The notes below the pieces were generated by a model. The model ran no database searches and was not told the origin of the DNA. It saw only the letters and a list, made by a program, of their open reading frames with translations. Below, piece by piece: positions 41,889 to 52,314 of a stretch of 64,000 bases of DNA (positions are counted from its first letter, which is position 1; each line of letters opens with the position of its first letter). The stretch spans positions 248,001 through 312,000 of the forward strand of contig JAKUDP010000023.1 in assembly GCA_022570795.1 (NCBI GenBank). The letters are read 5' to 3'. The position numbers were made by a program, and so were the translations under genes. Source of the DNA: Sphaerulina vaccinii (taxonomy: Eukaryota > Ascomycota > Dothideomycetes > Mycosphaerellales > Mycosphaerellaceae).

Positions 41889-43394
41889 TCAGTAATAGCC
41901 TTGTGGCGAACAAGCTTTTTGAGTAACAGTCACTGTCTTCGTGACAGTCGTATGAGCTGTCTTCTGATGATATACAGTTGTAACAGGCAGAGAAGTCGAG
42001 CTGGTGCTGGTAATAGTCTGAGTCGAGGTTGAGTTGATATCGGTTTCAGTTGTAGTTGTTTGGACGTTCGAAGTGACAGTAGTCGTGCCGCTCGGGTCAG
42101 GAATAGATGTCGTTGTTGTGGTAGCCTCATCGGACTCAGTTGTAGTCGAGGTACCAGATGGTTCAGGAGTCACGGTGATGGTCGTATCCATATTGTTTGG
42201 TGGATATGTGTAGTCTGGATGTCCTCCATCTCGCGTAGCCATTGCAATACCTCGCTTGTAGTTTGAGATGAGACGAGCACCGATGATGCCGGACTTCTTT
42301 TGTGAAGCACCCTCCTTGTTCTTCAGGTAGCAGTCTCTGCTTGCAGCCTGGTAGGCCACGCCCTTGCATCCGCTTGTGCTGGAGCAAGCTGCAATGCACG
42401 ACCTTATGTCGGACACATTCTTCTTGCAGACTAGGTCATGGCCAGGTCGATCGAAGCACTCAATCTGGTACATATCACCCGAAGAAGCGGTATAACGAGT
42501 GTTGCAGCTTAAAGGCGTGCTGCTGGCGGAGCAGGTGGTGCTGGTCAGTGTCTTTGTCGAAGTCTTCGTTGTTGTGCCTGTGTATTGAGTAGTAGTCGAG
42601 GCTCCTCCGAAAGTCTTTGCAACCACAATCGTTGTTTGAGTAACAGTATTGGTGAATACTGTATTCGTTTCAGTGCTGTCAACGATCGTCAAGGTGCTCG
42701 TTGAGGCAAATGCCTGGGAGACTGATCAGTATGGGGAAATCTCGTCGAATGCTTACTTCTCCGAGACAATTGCCACGTAGTGACTTGCCGGGCTCAAAAT
42801 AGGCTTCATGTCAACTTACTGGGCTTCCTGTTATGGTAGCAGTGGAGGTGCCTGTAATCACGGTCTCCGTCGTGGTTGTGGCAGGCGCAGGAGCCAGAGT
42901 TGTCGTGCTCGGCGGCAGGCCGATGGTGAATGTGTTGGTGCCGATTACATTGCCATTATTCACGTTGGTCGGGCCCCCCTGGAAGGCAAGCACATACGGG
43001 CCAGTGGGAAGTGCGGTGAGAGTGACAGATGGGCACGAAAGTGTGCTGTAAGCAGTAGAGCCCGACAGCACCTCACAGTTCACACGACCGGAAGGACCAC
43101 TGATGTAAGGAGTGATAGCGGTATTCGGTAGGAACGTACAGACAGCGCCTGTGCCGCCTGGGTGAGTGTTTAGTGGGTTGACACCTGTGGCATCATTAGT
43201 TCGGTTTCACGCCAGTATGTATAATCTTGAGGTGTTGACTGACTTGAGACAGTGATCGATCCCTGCACAGATAGGATGTCTGCATTGTCCGGCGACACAG
43301 CGAAGGTTGGGAATACCGAGATCAATCCTACACCGGCAGCAGCAGCTACGTATCTGACCAGATCCGGGCTGTCGAAGCTGCAAGCGTTGCCCAT
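41889..43394 (-). CDS. Ser/Thr-rich secreted-type protein with PAN/Apple-like domain
   Basis: Exons on the minus strand 43394-43244, 43184-42820 and 42713-41889 (446 aa as modelled), introns of 59 and 106 nt. Phase fits at both junctions (Ser-Ser-Val-Asn, and Pro-Ala-Phe-Ala). The N-terminal region reads FDSPDLVRYVAAAAGVGLIS and is followed by a beta-rich segment (GPYVLAFQGGPTNVNN). A long Thr/Ser-rich mucin-like stretch leads to a Cys-rich module: MYQIECFDRPGHDL, VSDIRSCIAACSSTSGCKGV, CYLKNKEG. Its spacing matches PAN/Apple-type folds of fungal surface proteins. A second Thr-rich stretch ends in CSPQGYY. The start is the weakest part: no signal peptide was found in the first exon, and an upstream exon is likely missing. 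Probably an O-glycosylated extracellular protein binding carbohydrate or protein. Confidence 0.75.
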
Positions 43395-44480
43395 CCTGTC
43401 GTAAAGATGTTCCTGGAGGCAAGCGTAGAAGTGGGATGGTCGCAATCAAGAAGGCGTCCTGGAGTTGCGTGTGAGTATATCACTGCGTTCATGATTCCCG
43501 TCCATTGTCTGCATTGAGCAAGTTGGAAGCCACGTGGGAATCACAATTAAAGGCTTCGCGCAAATCCGTGCGGTATAGTTCTGATCTTGAGCTGTATAGG
43601 AATGGCTCCCAGCCGCATTCGGAAACTATGCAAGCCATAGCGTAGCGAGAGATGAGGCCTTATGCCGGATGACTCGTTGTACCAGAGGTTGCTGACGAGC
43701 TTGTCCTGGAGAGCTGTGTATTGAATGAGTGCTGCAAATCAACGATCTGACAGTCAATCTGGACGAGGAGGCTCATAAATCTCTCCTTGGTGGTGGTGAG
43801 AGCAACAAGAGGAAGTTGAGGATCCCAGATGGTGTTTTGACAGATGTCCGGGACCACTTTGGTGGCGCAGGGGTCGTTGGGTCGTTGTCAGGCTAGAACA
43901 AGCTTTGACCAGGCCTCAGGTAAGCGTTTGGGACTTTGCATTCCTCTTCACTCGACCTTTCTTGCATCGAGCCCCATCTGTTACATGTATTCTCCGTCGT
44001 GGCTCGGGAACAGCAGACATCATAGACACGAGGATAACCAAAGCCTAGGCTGCGAGGTAGCAGCGATGTCGAGACACATCGAAAGTCTCGCGATGGCCAG
44101 CTCAGTCACTAGTCCATCGGGTATCGATCAGGCTTGAAGCAACTATCTATGGAGACACAATTCAGTCTTCGCTGGCCTCTCTCCGGCCCTGTCACCTGGG
44201 TAACCTCAAGCTCAGTGGGATATCTGACGCGAGCTCGGATCTATGCATGTGCCAAACTAGCCGGAGATCAGATACTGGAGAGAATCTCGAAGGCCATAGA
44301 GAGCTTGAGTTTGTGAAACTAAAGCGTCTAGGGAAGTCCGGAATTAGCTAAGTCCAACACCCTTGCACCTCTCAAGAATGTATGGTATAATACCAATGCC
44401 ATGATTCACTTTGAAAAACCCATAGACAGCCGAGTCAGGGTATCGGTACCTTCTCACGACCAACATCGCCAGTCACCAGT
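43395..44480. other. Intergenic; probable missing 5' exon of the PAN gene
   Basis: The first ~200 bp should hold the signal-peptide exon of the PAN-like gene, but no convincing one was found. The rest shows nothing recognisable. Confidence 0.45.
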
Positions 44481-45833
44481 CTAAAAGTATACATCAGAGT
44501 CGTACTCAGTGCGAATGGCCTCAGCTGTCTGGTCCTGCCTCTTCCCTGCATTCCAGACCTGATCGAAGTAGCCCAGCGTATCCGGCAACATCTCAAATCG
44601 CCACTCTGTCTTACGGCCATCGGGAGAGGTTGGAGTCTTTGCTGCAACTATCTGATCTCGGACTTCTCTAGCAATCTCTGCTGCTGGACGGGGATACTCT
44701 GCCAACACTCGCCAAAAGAAGGCCTGCTTGCGTGACGACTGCTTCATGTTCGCCTCGACCATGGCGGTGCCACACTTTCCCGAGCTCTGGACGATGGGGT
44801 CGATGGGGAGAATGATGTCGTTCCAGGCTGGTATGGCATCTTTCAGCAGTGTTGCGTGTCGGAATGGGATCTTGAAAGTACCGGCGCAGAAGACGCTTTT
44901 CAGAGTCGAGCGGCGTTCTGCTGCAAGGAGATCATCCAGACGACTGAACCTGAACCAGGTGCTGCCTTCGTACTTGATGCTTTCACGCATGCCCTTTTGC
45001 TTTGCATCATGAGCGACCTCCACCTTCAGATCTTCCCATGGGAAGTTGTCGTCGAGGCACATGTTCCCGATCTCGATGGACGAAGCCTGTTCTTCAGATG
45101 GCAGAGAGATTTGCGTCCTGAGTTCGCAGCCGATCGAGACGCAGACAGTGACTGAGATGGCACCGTCTACTGGTGTCATACCATGGCGTACTTTGTCACT
45201 GACAGTGTCCTTGACAGATGTAATCGCATCGATTACCTTGGTCATGCCACCTCTGGAGATGGCCATAGCTTGTTGTGGCAGTGACTTGAATCGGAGATCC
45301 ATGATCTCAGTGTCGCCTGGGAGTCCCAAATCTAGCCATGTGCCGTGAAGCCTGACCAGTCGTCCGGAGACGCGAAGAATCTGTTCATCGAGTTTAGAAA
45401 TTACATCCCGATCTTCATGGCAGAATCGTCCGATAGCCCTCGCCCTTGCAAACCGAAGGTCCTCGTAGCCTGAGGAGAGCGAGTGAATCGAGTTGATCAG
45501 GCGCTCAGAATGCTTCAGAAGAATGTTGATCGCGCTTCGGGATGCTGTGGCGCCCAGGGTGCCAGACTCGACGTCGGCATAGAACTCGTCCAGAAGCTCC
45601 ACGGCCTTGAAGGCAGCGTTTCCCTTCATATAGTGATGCGAACAGTCGATGGGCTTTGTGTTAAGTGCACAGAGTGCATCGTCTGCTAAGCTGCGGGTGA
45701 CATTTGAAGTGGCTTGCTCCAGCTCAGCCTGCCACAATGTGACACTAGGGATGTGTTCGCTGAGAGGTATGAACGACAGACTCGAAACAACAGCCACGAG
45801 TAGTGCAACAGCGGCGGCGGCGAGGAAGCGCAT
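44481..45833 (-). CDS. Secreted protein of unknown function
   Basis: Single exon, 450 aa from MRFLAAAAVALLVAVVSSLS, an obvious signal peptide; the open frame continues upstream to 46025, but an added 64-residue leader would bury the signal. The mature protein is mixed helical with Cys pairs (LCALNTKPIDC, FCAGTF, KCGTAMVEANMK) and no recognised enzyme motif. The middle holds a hydrophobic Val-Cys-Val-Ser-Ile-Gly-Cys segment, and the C-terminal third is charged and Trp-containing (AFFWRVLAEYPRPAAEIARE). I do not recognise the family. It lies between the PAN-like gene and an NTF2-like gene on the same strand, each with its own spacing. Confidence 0.8.
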   Translation of the reverse strand: MRFLAAAAVALLVAVVSSLSFIPLSEHIPSVTLWQAELEQATSNVTRSLADDALCALNTKPIDCSHHYMKGNAAFKAVELLDEFYADVESGTLGATASRSAINILLKHSERLINSIHSLSSGYEDLRFARARAIGRFCHEDRDVISKLDEQILRVSGRLVRLHGTWLDLGLPGDTEIMDLRFKSLPQQAMAISRGGMTKVIDAITSVKDTVSDKVRHGMTPVDGAISVTVCVSIGCELRTQISLPSEEQASSIEIGNMCLDDNFPWEDLKVEVAHDAKQKGMRESIKYEGSTWFRFSRLDDLLAAERRSTLKSVFCAGTFKIPFRHATLLKDAIPAWNDIILPIDPIVQSSGKCGTAMVEANMKQSSRKQAFFWRVLAEYPRPAAEIAREVRDQIVAAKTPTSPDGRKTEWRFEMLPDTLGYFDQVWNAGKRQDQTAEAIRTEYDSDVYF

Positions 45834-46209
45834 GATGAGTGTTGCGTGTAGGCGAACGTCTTTATGGTATGACTTGTTGTGGTGGTGCGAGTATTCGAAC
45901 TCGAGTCGAATGTTGGGGTTGAAGGAGGAATGTGTGGTCAAGGCCGAAGAGCTTTTCAAATGCAGCAGAAAGCTCGGGCCACGAATTAATGCGGTGTTTG
46001 CTTCACATGCAGGTTTGTGGTTCACCTCCTAGTGATCCTTACCAGCTCTTAAAAGGACAATAGCCCACTTCACCTCATATCACTTCGACAGCCCTGTGTT
46101 CACCATACCGAAAGCGCACGTCCTCGTAAAAGGTCCGGCTCCATAAGGACCTGGTTGCGCTCACCTTCACTTCCCCCAGAACCTCAAGCTCACCTCCACC
46201 ATCAATCAG
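45834..46209. other. Intergenic, short
   Basis: About 375 bp; includes a possible TATA-like CTCTTAAAAGG at about 46047. Nothing else seen. Confidence 0.4.
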
Positions 46210-46770
46210 TCAGCTTGAGGTACCACTAACCATAATCTCCCCACCAAGTCCTCTCAAATTCCTATACCTCACACACCTCCACTTCTCCTCCCCATTCCCA
46301 TCCCACCGGTCCCATCTCTCTTCCCTCAAAGGCAACATATCCGCCCTCAAGAATTCCAGAATGCCCAAACTCTGCCTGACAACTCCTTCAGGTACACCGC
46401 TGACTTCCAGGCTTAGGAAACATTCTGCTCGTCCTGTTGCTTCATCTACTTCTGTACTCAGTTCTAGGACCTTGACTTGATATTGAGGATATTCTTCGAC
46501 CAGAATTCTTCTGCTTTCCAGAAATTCGGTGAGAGTCTGCGGTTGGGGTAACATGCCGATTTCTGGGTCGGCGCGGAAGATAGTGCTCATGGAACCCCAT
46601 ACTTGGGAAGTGGGATCCCAGATGCGGTCGCGTACTCCAGATGCGTAGCCTCTACAGTAGGTCTCTAGTGTTGAGATGAGTCTTTGGCGCTTCGCGAGTT
46701 GTGATTTGTAATCTTGCGGTGGTTTTGATGGCATGTCCGTTTTCTTTCCTCGGCTTGTTGCGCTGTTCAT
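46210..46770 (-). CDS. NTF2/SnoaL-like small protein
   Basis: Single exon, 186 aa. A basic N-terminus (MNSATSRGKKTDMPSKPP) is followed by a cone-shaped alpha+beta fold pattern of the SnoaL/NTF2-like type: an RLISTLETYCRGYASG helix, an IWDP turn, QYQVKVLELSTEVD, ECFLSLEVSGVPEGVVRQSL and EKWRCVRYRNLRG strands. Fungal homologues are usually annotated as hypothetical or SnoaL-like; catalytic residues differ between members and no substrate can be named. No signal peptide, so intracellular. Compact and intact. Fold assignment moderate. Confidence 0.72.
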   Translation of the reverse strand: MNSATSRGKKTDMPSKPPQDYKSQLAKRQRLISTLETYCRGYASGVRDRIWDPTSQVWGSMSTIFRADPEIGMLPQPQTLTEFLESRRILVEEYPQYQVKVLELSTEVDEATGRAECFLSLEVSGVPEGVVRQSLGILEFLRADMLPLREERWDRWDGNGEEKWRCVRYRNLRGLGGEIMVSGTSS

Positions 46771-47942
46771 GATTCTGCACAGCTTCTGTCGACTGGAAGT
46801 CTTCTGGAGTGGGTAGCGGCGACCGTCTTCGTACTTATGATGTACAGACTTATCGTGGCTTTAGGGCAAGCTGTATGAATGCCACATAGGGATAGAATTT
46901 GAAGCTTGGCCCGGGTCAGTAATCCTGTCGAGAAAGCAGAGCTGCATTGAGCTGGAGTCATTTATATTCCTCAGCAGAGCTCGCAGTCCTGATATATGAG
47001 GTCTTCTAGCCCTGGAGCTATACCCATGCATGTTGCCCAGAGTTCGGGCATGGCGGCTGACACCGAAGCTGAACCTACAATGACACCCGACAGTCCAGTG
47101 TAAGTTTAGGATACGAGAGGAGTGGGACTGGATGAGTTTGTAAGCAGGTGAAGTTACTCTTCTCGCGGACGACTTCCCTTGTGCATTCATGCTGCTGAAG
47201 TCCTACGTCGTCTGCAAAGCGGCCGAGACACCGCCTGTCCAGGTGTAGCGGGTGTAAGAACGCTATCGCGAGTCAGTGCAGCTACAAAAATCACACCAGC
47301 ATTGCATTGACATTATTAGTGCAAAGGAGGCAGGCTGTACTGAGGACTGCTCCAATTTACATTGCTAGCTGTAAGATCTGCTCAGTTTTGCGGTATCGTC
47401 AGCTCTGGCGTCCATCTGCCACGACATTCTGACGAGCTCATGCAATCTCTTGCGCAAGGCAGCCTTCAGATACAGAGGAGAGTGCCTGGATCAACCCAAC
47501 TGATGCGTAGCTTAAAGGTCTCGGGCGGGTTGAGGTGGTACAGAATGTGCTTGCTGCTGACATCGCCGAGCTGGTGCTGAATAGATTCCGGTCTACACAT
47601 GAGCACCGCCAGAGCTCAAACTCGAGTATTGCTATCCGAATTTAATCTTGTCGCTGATCCGTGGTTGCTGCGACGATCGACAACCAGAAAGGGAGATGAA
47701 GTCGCTCGCATGAGAGTAAGCTTCAAGCATCCAGCTCCTGAGACTCATGTTGATACATTGTGTAGCTTCCCATACGTCTTTCGATGCCTTTCGACTGCTG
47801 GAGTTCATCGCACGTCCAGAACATAGAGACGCCTCAGGTTTGGCTTGGTAGCCTGAGGCTGAGGTGCAGCAAAGACAGCCAATGAGGCGCTAATGGTAAG
47901 ACCTGAAAGCGCTGTTCGTGTCTTGGAAAGTGGGGATTTGTT
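46771..47942. other. Intergenic, nothing recognised
   Basis: About 1.2 kb with only short frames on both strands. Confidence 0.5.
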
Positions 47943-47999
47943 GCCGCCGTCGTAGAAGCGCTCCATTCAAACGCTTCGCGGGCCAACCACCTCCCCGCC
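47943..47999. repeat. Inverted copy of the 3' end of the F-box-like gene at 52.4 kb
   Basis: The reverse complement of this stretch matches 52361-52416 at all but about two of 55 positions, including CCGCGAAGCGTTTGAATGGA and GCGCTTCTACGACGGC. The matched part is the stop codon and immediate 3' flank of the F-box-like gene. Confidence 0.9.
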
Positions 48000-48024
48000 G
48001 CCTCCCCCACCCACCATCCCCGAC

Positions 48025-48291
48025 GTGCCATTCCCCTTGACAGAGCATGGCGAGCTCCCCATTGCCAATTTCTCACGCATCGAAACATTAGGCATCGCAG
48101 CACCCAACGCATCGCCACATGACTCGTCCGGACAAGCCATTGAAGACACAGCTGCAACAGCCATTGGTGCCGGTCCCAGCAATGCCAAAATGGACAGGCG
48201 TCGCATTCGAAGAGTTAAGCGAGCATGGACGTCAGTTCGGGATCTCTTCTCGATGGCAAGCGGAGCAGCGTCGTTCGCAAATCTTGGTTGA
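48025..48291 (+). CDS. Possible small protein with Pro-rich start and basic C-terminal helix
   Basis: A plus frame is open from about 47952 to the stop at 48289-48291. It reads a Pro run, VPFPLTEHGELPIANFSRIE, then an Ala/Ser-rich part and a strongly basic helix (KMDRRRIRRVKRAW) before Phe-Ser-Met-Ala-Ser. No ATG is in frame at the front; an ATG at about 47894 directly before a GTAAGA donor and a TAG acceptor at 47952 could supply it, but that acceptor lies inside the duplicated 57-bp segment. Coding status uncertain; the opposite strand is also open here. Confidence 0.3.
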   Translation: MPFPLTEHGELPIANFSRIETLGIAAPNASPHDSSGQAIEDTAATAIGAGPSNAKMDRRRIRRVKRAWTSVRDLFSMASGAASFANLG

Positions 48292-48413
48292 TCGAACATC
48301 TCATTATCGATGTTATCTCGGCGTCCAGCAACAAGTTCTAGGCTCTTGGTCTTAGCGTTCAATGATTGATGCCTCTGTAGACTTGACCAACGACACAGTC
48401 AAACTTCCCACCC

Positions 48414-51101
48414 TCAATTATCCTTCGCCTTCTTCCTACTCTTCTCCGCCGCCCTCTTAGCCTTAAACCTCTCATACTCCTTGTTCTCCCTGCCCTCTTC
48501 ACTCTGCACTTCCGCGACCAACTTCCTATACTTCTTCTCATACTCCGCATCCCTCTCTCTCTTATCCTTGAGCTGCTCCCTCGCAACGAAGTTCGCGTCT
48601 TTGCGCAACTCACGAAGAGCACCCTTCCTCTCCCTCTTATACTCCTTCTGCAACTTGTTGACATCAGAACGCTCCTTATCTGGATCGTAATGCTTGTCGG
48701 GGTTGAAGTTCTCTTCGAATTTGGGTACTGAGGTTCGAATTGGTTGAGGCTTGTGGTGGTGGAGCTCGAGAGGTCGGCGGGCTGTGCGGGATTGTTGGAG
48801 GAGGATCGTGAGGTTTCGGTGGGGGTTTTCGACGTTGAGGGATTTGAGGTTGGGATTTGAGCTCAGTGCCTTCAGGATAGGCAGGAACGGTGTGAACATT
48901 TCGATGAATGCTGATTTGTCCTTCCAGAGATCGGCCATGGCGGTCAGGTTGGTGAGATGTGGTTGTAGGATCTGTTGCTTCGCGGCAAGTTGAGCGAGCT
49001 TTGCAGTGATAGGATCAGCCACCTTGGCGGTGCCTGTCTTCAATGCACGGATGGTGAAGCGGAGTGCTTCGGGGATGTATCGCTTGCTGAGAGCCTGGTA
49101 TTTGAGGCATAGTGCCACCAAGAATGCTCCAGTATTCAGCGTCTTGGCATCTGCTGGTTTGGACGATGTAGGCACGTTCAATTCAAGCCATCGTGCCATC
49201 AAAGTGATTGCAGGTGTGACGACTTGGTGCCAGTGATCAGAGGTTGGGTATATCGAGCTGATCGCAGTAAGCTGCACGAGATCTCCAGCAGTTGGCTGAC
49301 CACGTTCATTGAACGCAACAAGTCTTTGGCGAAATGCTTCACCGATCTGGGTTGGATATGTCCTCGATAGGGAGTGCAAGTGGCGAATAACCTGTTCGAT
49401 GACTGCCATCGGTTGCTTGTTCTCTGCCATCCACGACAAATGTTCGACGAGCACACACGAGAAGTCCGCCATGCCTTCTTTGTTCGAAGCAGATAGCGAA
49501 GGATGGTACAGTGCTCGCACCCGTTGTATCACAGTTGTGAGCTTCTCAGCCGGCAGGCTCTTCACGATTTCCAGCAGCTCCGGATGTGATCGCGGACAGG
49601 GGTAAGTGTATGAGAGACCAGACGCATCTTGACCAGAGCGTCGTTCACCCAGTGCACTCGTGTTCGCACCAGTTGATGCTGCGGCACCTAGAACTTCCTG
49701 AACGAACTCGTCCTCTTCATTCTCTTCAGGAACATCATCGCCCGACTCGCTACCACTGCCATCAGACTCGTCTCCATCCAGCTCAACATCAGAGTCATTG
49801 GCTATCAGATCTTCATCAAAATCGAATTCGTCCTCGTCCGGTTGAACCTCGCGTTCTGGTTTCTGCTGCGCCAGAGATAGGAACTGCGGCAGAGAATTCG
49901 TGAAGCCAAATTCCTCAGCCTGATCTGGAATCTCTTCATAATCGCCTTCCACTTGAGCTTCGGCATCTTTCGGTGCGGCTTCATCGTCGGAAACATCTTC
50001 GCCACGCATACGCTTCTGTCTCTTCTCTTCCAGAGCCTTCAACTTCTTCGCCTCCTTCTCTGCTTTCTCTTCTGCAGTCAAGGTCTTGTTCGAAGGCTTC
50101 GCTCGGGCATCTGTCGCAAGCTGCTTCATGCGAATGTCGTACTCTTTGTCGGCCTTTTCTCGATCCATGCCATCCAGTAATCGCTGTCTGTCTGCGTTGA
50201 TCACAGGTCCGTCGCCATTAGCCGCTGCTGATACGGGCTGCTTGGGAGGCAACACTTTCGCAGTGCCTTTTAATAGGCTGTAGATCTCGTCGAAGCCCTC
50301 GTTAAGCTTTTCTGTCAGATCTTCATCGTCCTCCTTTGCCTTTTGCCTCTCATACTTGTACGCTTTCGACTTGGTAATGACTTCCATCATAACTTCCTTC
50401 TTGGTCTTCTTGCGTTCTGGCTCGTCTTCGGCCTGCTCTTCGCCTTCACCGCCAATTTCCTCCTCCTCCTCAACATCGCTCCGCCGTCTCTTCTTGCGGA
50501 ACAGCCCACCATCACTCCCCTCATCATCACTCCCGCCAGACACACTGACATCAAAGTCGTCAGCCGCAAGGTCTCCAACACCTCTCCCACCATGCGTAAG
50601 TTGAAAACCTCCACTTCCCTCATCATCATCACCCTCCAAGTCAAAGGTACTCCTCCCCTTCATCCTCCTCTCCTTATCAGCCGCAAACCTCGCACTCGCT
50701 CTCTCTTCAGGAGTCATATCCGCATCTCCCTCTCCAATTCTCCGATCGACCAACCCACCCACTTTATTCCTCCTCCTCATCTCCGGCAAAAGTGTCGCTC
50801 TGCGCATTTCTTCTCCGGCAGACTTCGACACCCCAGGTCTATGGAGTACAGCTTTGTACTTTCCACCAGCGCCATTACTAGCAGAGGCATGCTCGAACTT
50901 CGTAGGACGGGAATTCGTGGGTTTCAGTTCGAAGGGATTGAACGAGTCTCGAATGGTTTGGAGAGTTGCTGCGCGGTCGTTGCGGCGGGCTGGATCTTTG
51001 GAGGAGGCGATTTGCTTTTTCTGCTTTTTGGACTTCTGGGGACCTGTGACGCCCGAGTCGCGGAGACTTTGCTTCAGTCTCTTCAACTGGGAGGCCGGCA
51101 T
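48414..51101 (-). CDS. NOP14: Nucleolar complex protein Nop14 (90S pre-ribosome, 40S maturation)
   Basis: Single exon, 895 aa, normal length. The N-terminus MPASQLKRLKQSLRDSG and the NPFELKPTNSRPTKFE segment are signatures of Nop14, followed by a long acidic and Lys-rich region (for example EGDDDEGSGGF, EEEEEIGGEGEE). The conserved central and C-terminal core includes SYTYPCPRSHPELLEIVKSL, IYPTSDHWHQVVTPA and PIRTSVPKFEENFNPDKHYD, then a highly basic coiled-coil tail (ERKGALRELRKDANFVARE). Nop14 works with Noc4, Emg1 and Utp14 in 18S rRNA processing and small-subunit export in the nucleolus. It shares a 184-bp divergent promoter region with the membrane-anchored gene at 51286. A housekeeping gene, fully intact. 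Confidence 0.97.
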   Translation of the reverse strand: MPASQLKRLKQSLRDSGVTGPQKSKKQKKQIASSKDPARRNDRAATLQTIRDSFNPFELKPTNSRPTKFEHASASNGAGGKYKAVLHRPGVSKSAGEEMRRATLLPEMRRRNKVGGLVDRRIGEGDADMTPEERASARFAADKERRMKGRSTFDLEGDDDEGSGGFQLTHGGRGVGDLAADDFDVSVSGGSDDEGSDGGLFRKKRRRSDVEEEEEIGGEGEEQAEDEPERKKTKKEVMMEVITKSKAYKYERQKAKEDDEDLTEKLNEGFDEIYSLLKGTAKVLPPKQPVSAAANGDGPVINADRQRLLDGMDREKADKEYDIRMKQLATDARAKPSNKTLTAEEKAEKEAKKLKALEEKRQKRMRGEDVSDDEAAPKDAEAQVEGDYEEIPDQAEEFGFTNSLPQFLSLAQQKPEREVQPDEDEFDFDEDLIANDSDVELDGDESDGSGSESGDDVPEENEEDEFVQEVLGAAASTGANTSALGERRSGQDASGLSYTYPCPRSHPELLEIVKSLPAEKLTTVIQRVRALYHPSLSASNKEGMADFSCVLVEHLSWMAENKQPMAVIEQVIRHLHSLSRTYPTQIGEAFRQRLVAFNERGQPTAGDLVQLTAISSIYPTSDHWHQVVTPAITLMARWLELNVPTSSKPADAKTLNTGAFLVALCLKYQALSKRYIPEALRFTIRALKTGTAKVADPITAKLAQLAAKQQILQPHLTNLTAMADLWKDKSAFIEMFTPFLPILKALSSNPNLKSLNVENPHRNLTILLQQSRTARRPLELHHHKPQPIRTSVPKFEENFNPDKHYDPDKERSDVNKLQKEYKRERKGALRELRKDANFVAREQLKDKRERDAEYEKKYRKLVAEVQSEEGRENKEYERFKAKRAAEKSRKKAKDN

Positions 51102-51285
51102 TGTCGTTGTATAAGGAAGGAAGATGTCGTGCCATCCTCAGAGTCGAGGTTGTGAACTTTTTTGGCGATCGGCAACCGGAGCTCGGCCCAATGTTCCGAG
51201 CCTAAGCGAGACAGAAAGCTGCACCTCAGTTCTGTGTTTATCGTACTTTTGTCTCTTCGCATAGTATGGACAAGATGTCTTTGAT

Positions 51286-52089
51286 ATGGCCTCGCGACTC
51301 GAAGATCGATGGCTGTGGCTGGGCCTCGGCGTCTTCTTTCTCGTTGCCGCCAAAGGCATCAAGTACGCCTTGACAGACATTGTCCGCCTGACTGAACTGG
51401 ATCCCGCTCAATATCCTGCCAACGACAAGCACTACAACAAGCACCCAGAGGAACTCATCGATGTCCAGACACTGAAGACGCTGTGTATGTCTCCGAATCC
51501 ATCAATCGCAGCAGCAGCACGTTCTCTGGTCATACGACGATTCGCAGCACTTCCAGATGCAGCAGAGATATTGAACAACGACCGCGAGTCTGAGGACCCG
51601 GACATCAGTCGAAAGGCAACTCAGGCTGTGAAGTACCTGAGAGACTTCGATATGCAGTTTGGAGAGTCACTATTACCAGAACAATATGACCATGATCACG
51701 CAGAAGAACTCATTGCCCATTTAGAACGGGAACATGGCGAAGATGTCATTTACAGGACCGCGGATGGAGAGGTGGCGATTATGCATGAGAGCGAGTGGGA
51801 TACTATGGCACGGGAGTTGAATAGGCGGCAAGATCACTTCGATGAAGAGAGAGGCATGGATGTTGTGGCGAGGTTGGAAGAGCTGAGCGAGGAGATTGCA
51901 AGGACGGAGCAAGAGATGGGTATCCTTCAGGCTAGAATGGGATGGGCTACAGTGGATGCAATGCATCCATCACCTTCTCGTGGTGAGACCATGCGCAGGC
52001 GGCATAGAGAAGCTATGGTGCTGCATGAAGGTGATGGCATCATTGAAGAGGAGGATATTATCAGGCCGTCTGCGTCAAGGTTGCCATGA
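51286..52089 (+). CDS. Conserved fungal protein with N-terminal membrane anchor
   Basis: Single exon, 267 aa. Residues about 9-24 (LWLGLGVFFLVAAKGI) form one membrane segment right after a short charged start, giving a signal-anchor. A compact helical domain follows (TLKTLCMSPNPSIAAAARSL, armadillo-like in character, with DISRKATQAVKYLRDFD). The C-terminal third is charged coiled coil (RLEELSEEIARTEQEMGILQ) and an acidic tail (EEEDIIRP). I recognise this architecture as a conserved fungal hypothetical, with no assigned function. Its start is 184 bp from that of NOP14 on the other strand; shared regulation is possible but not shown. Confidence 0.82.
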   Translation: MASRLEDRWLWLGLGVFFLVAAKGIKYALTDIVRLTELDPAQYPANDKHYNKHPEELIDVQTLKTLCMSPNPSIAAAARSLVIRRFAALPDAAEILNNDRESEDPDISRKATQAVKYLRDFDMQFGESLLPEQYDHDHAEELIAHLEREHGEDVIYRTADGEVAIMHESEWDTMARELNRRQDHFDEERGMDVVARLEELSEEIARTEQEMGILQARMGWATVDAMHPSPSRGETMRRRHREAMVLHEGDGIIEEEDIIRPSASRLP

Positions 52090-52314
52090 GCTCGAATCTA
52101 AACTGGACACTGGAAATGGCGTCGTCTCTAAGTCTCACCATGGCCCTATCTGCTCGCGCGACCACGACTCCTCCGATGCTGACAACAGCCCAGATACCTC
52201 GAACGAGCAACAACGACCTAGATATGTGCAAGCTTCCTTTTACATCTCTGCGTCCATGATTTCAATTTCGAGACTACTATAATGAGACACCAATCAAGTC
52301 CACAGTGTCCCTAT

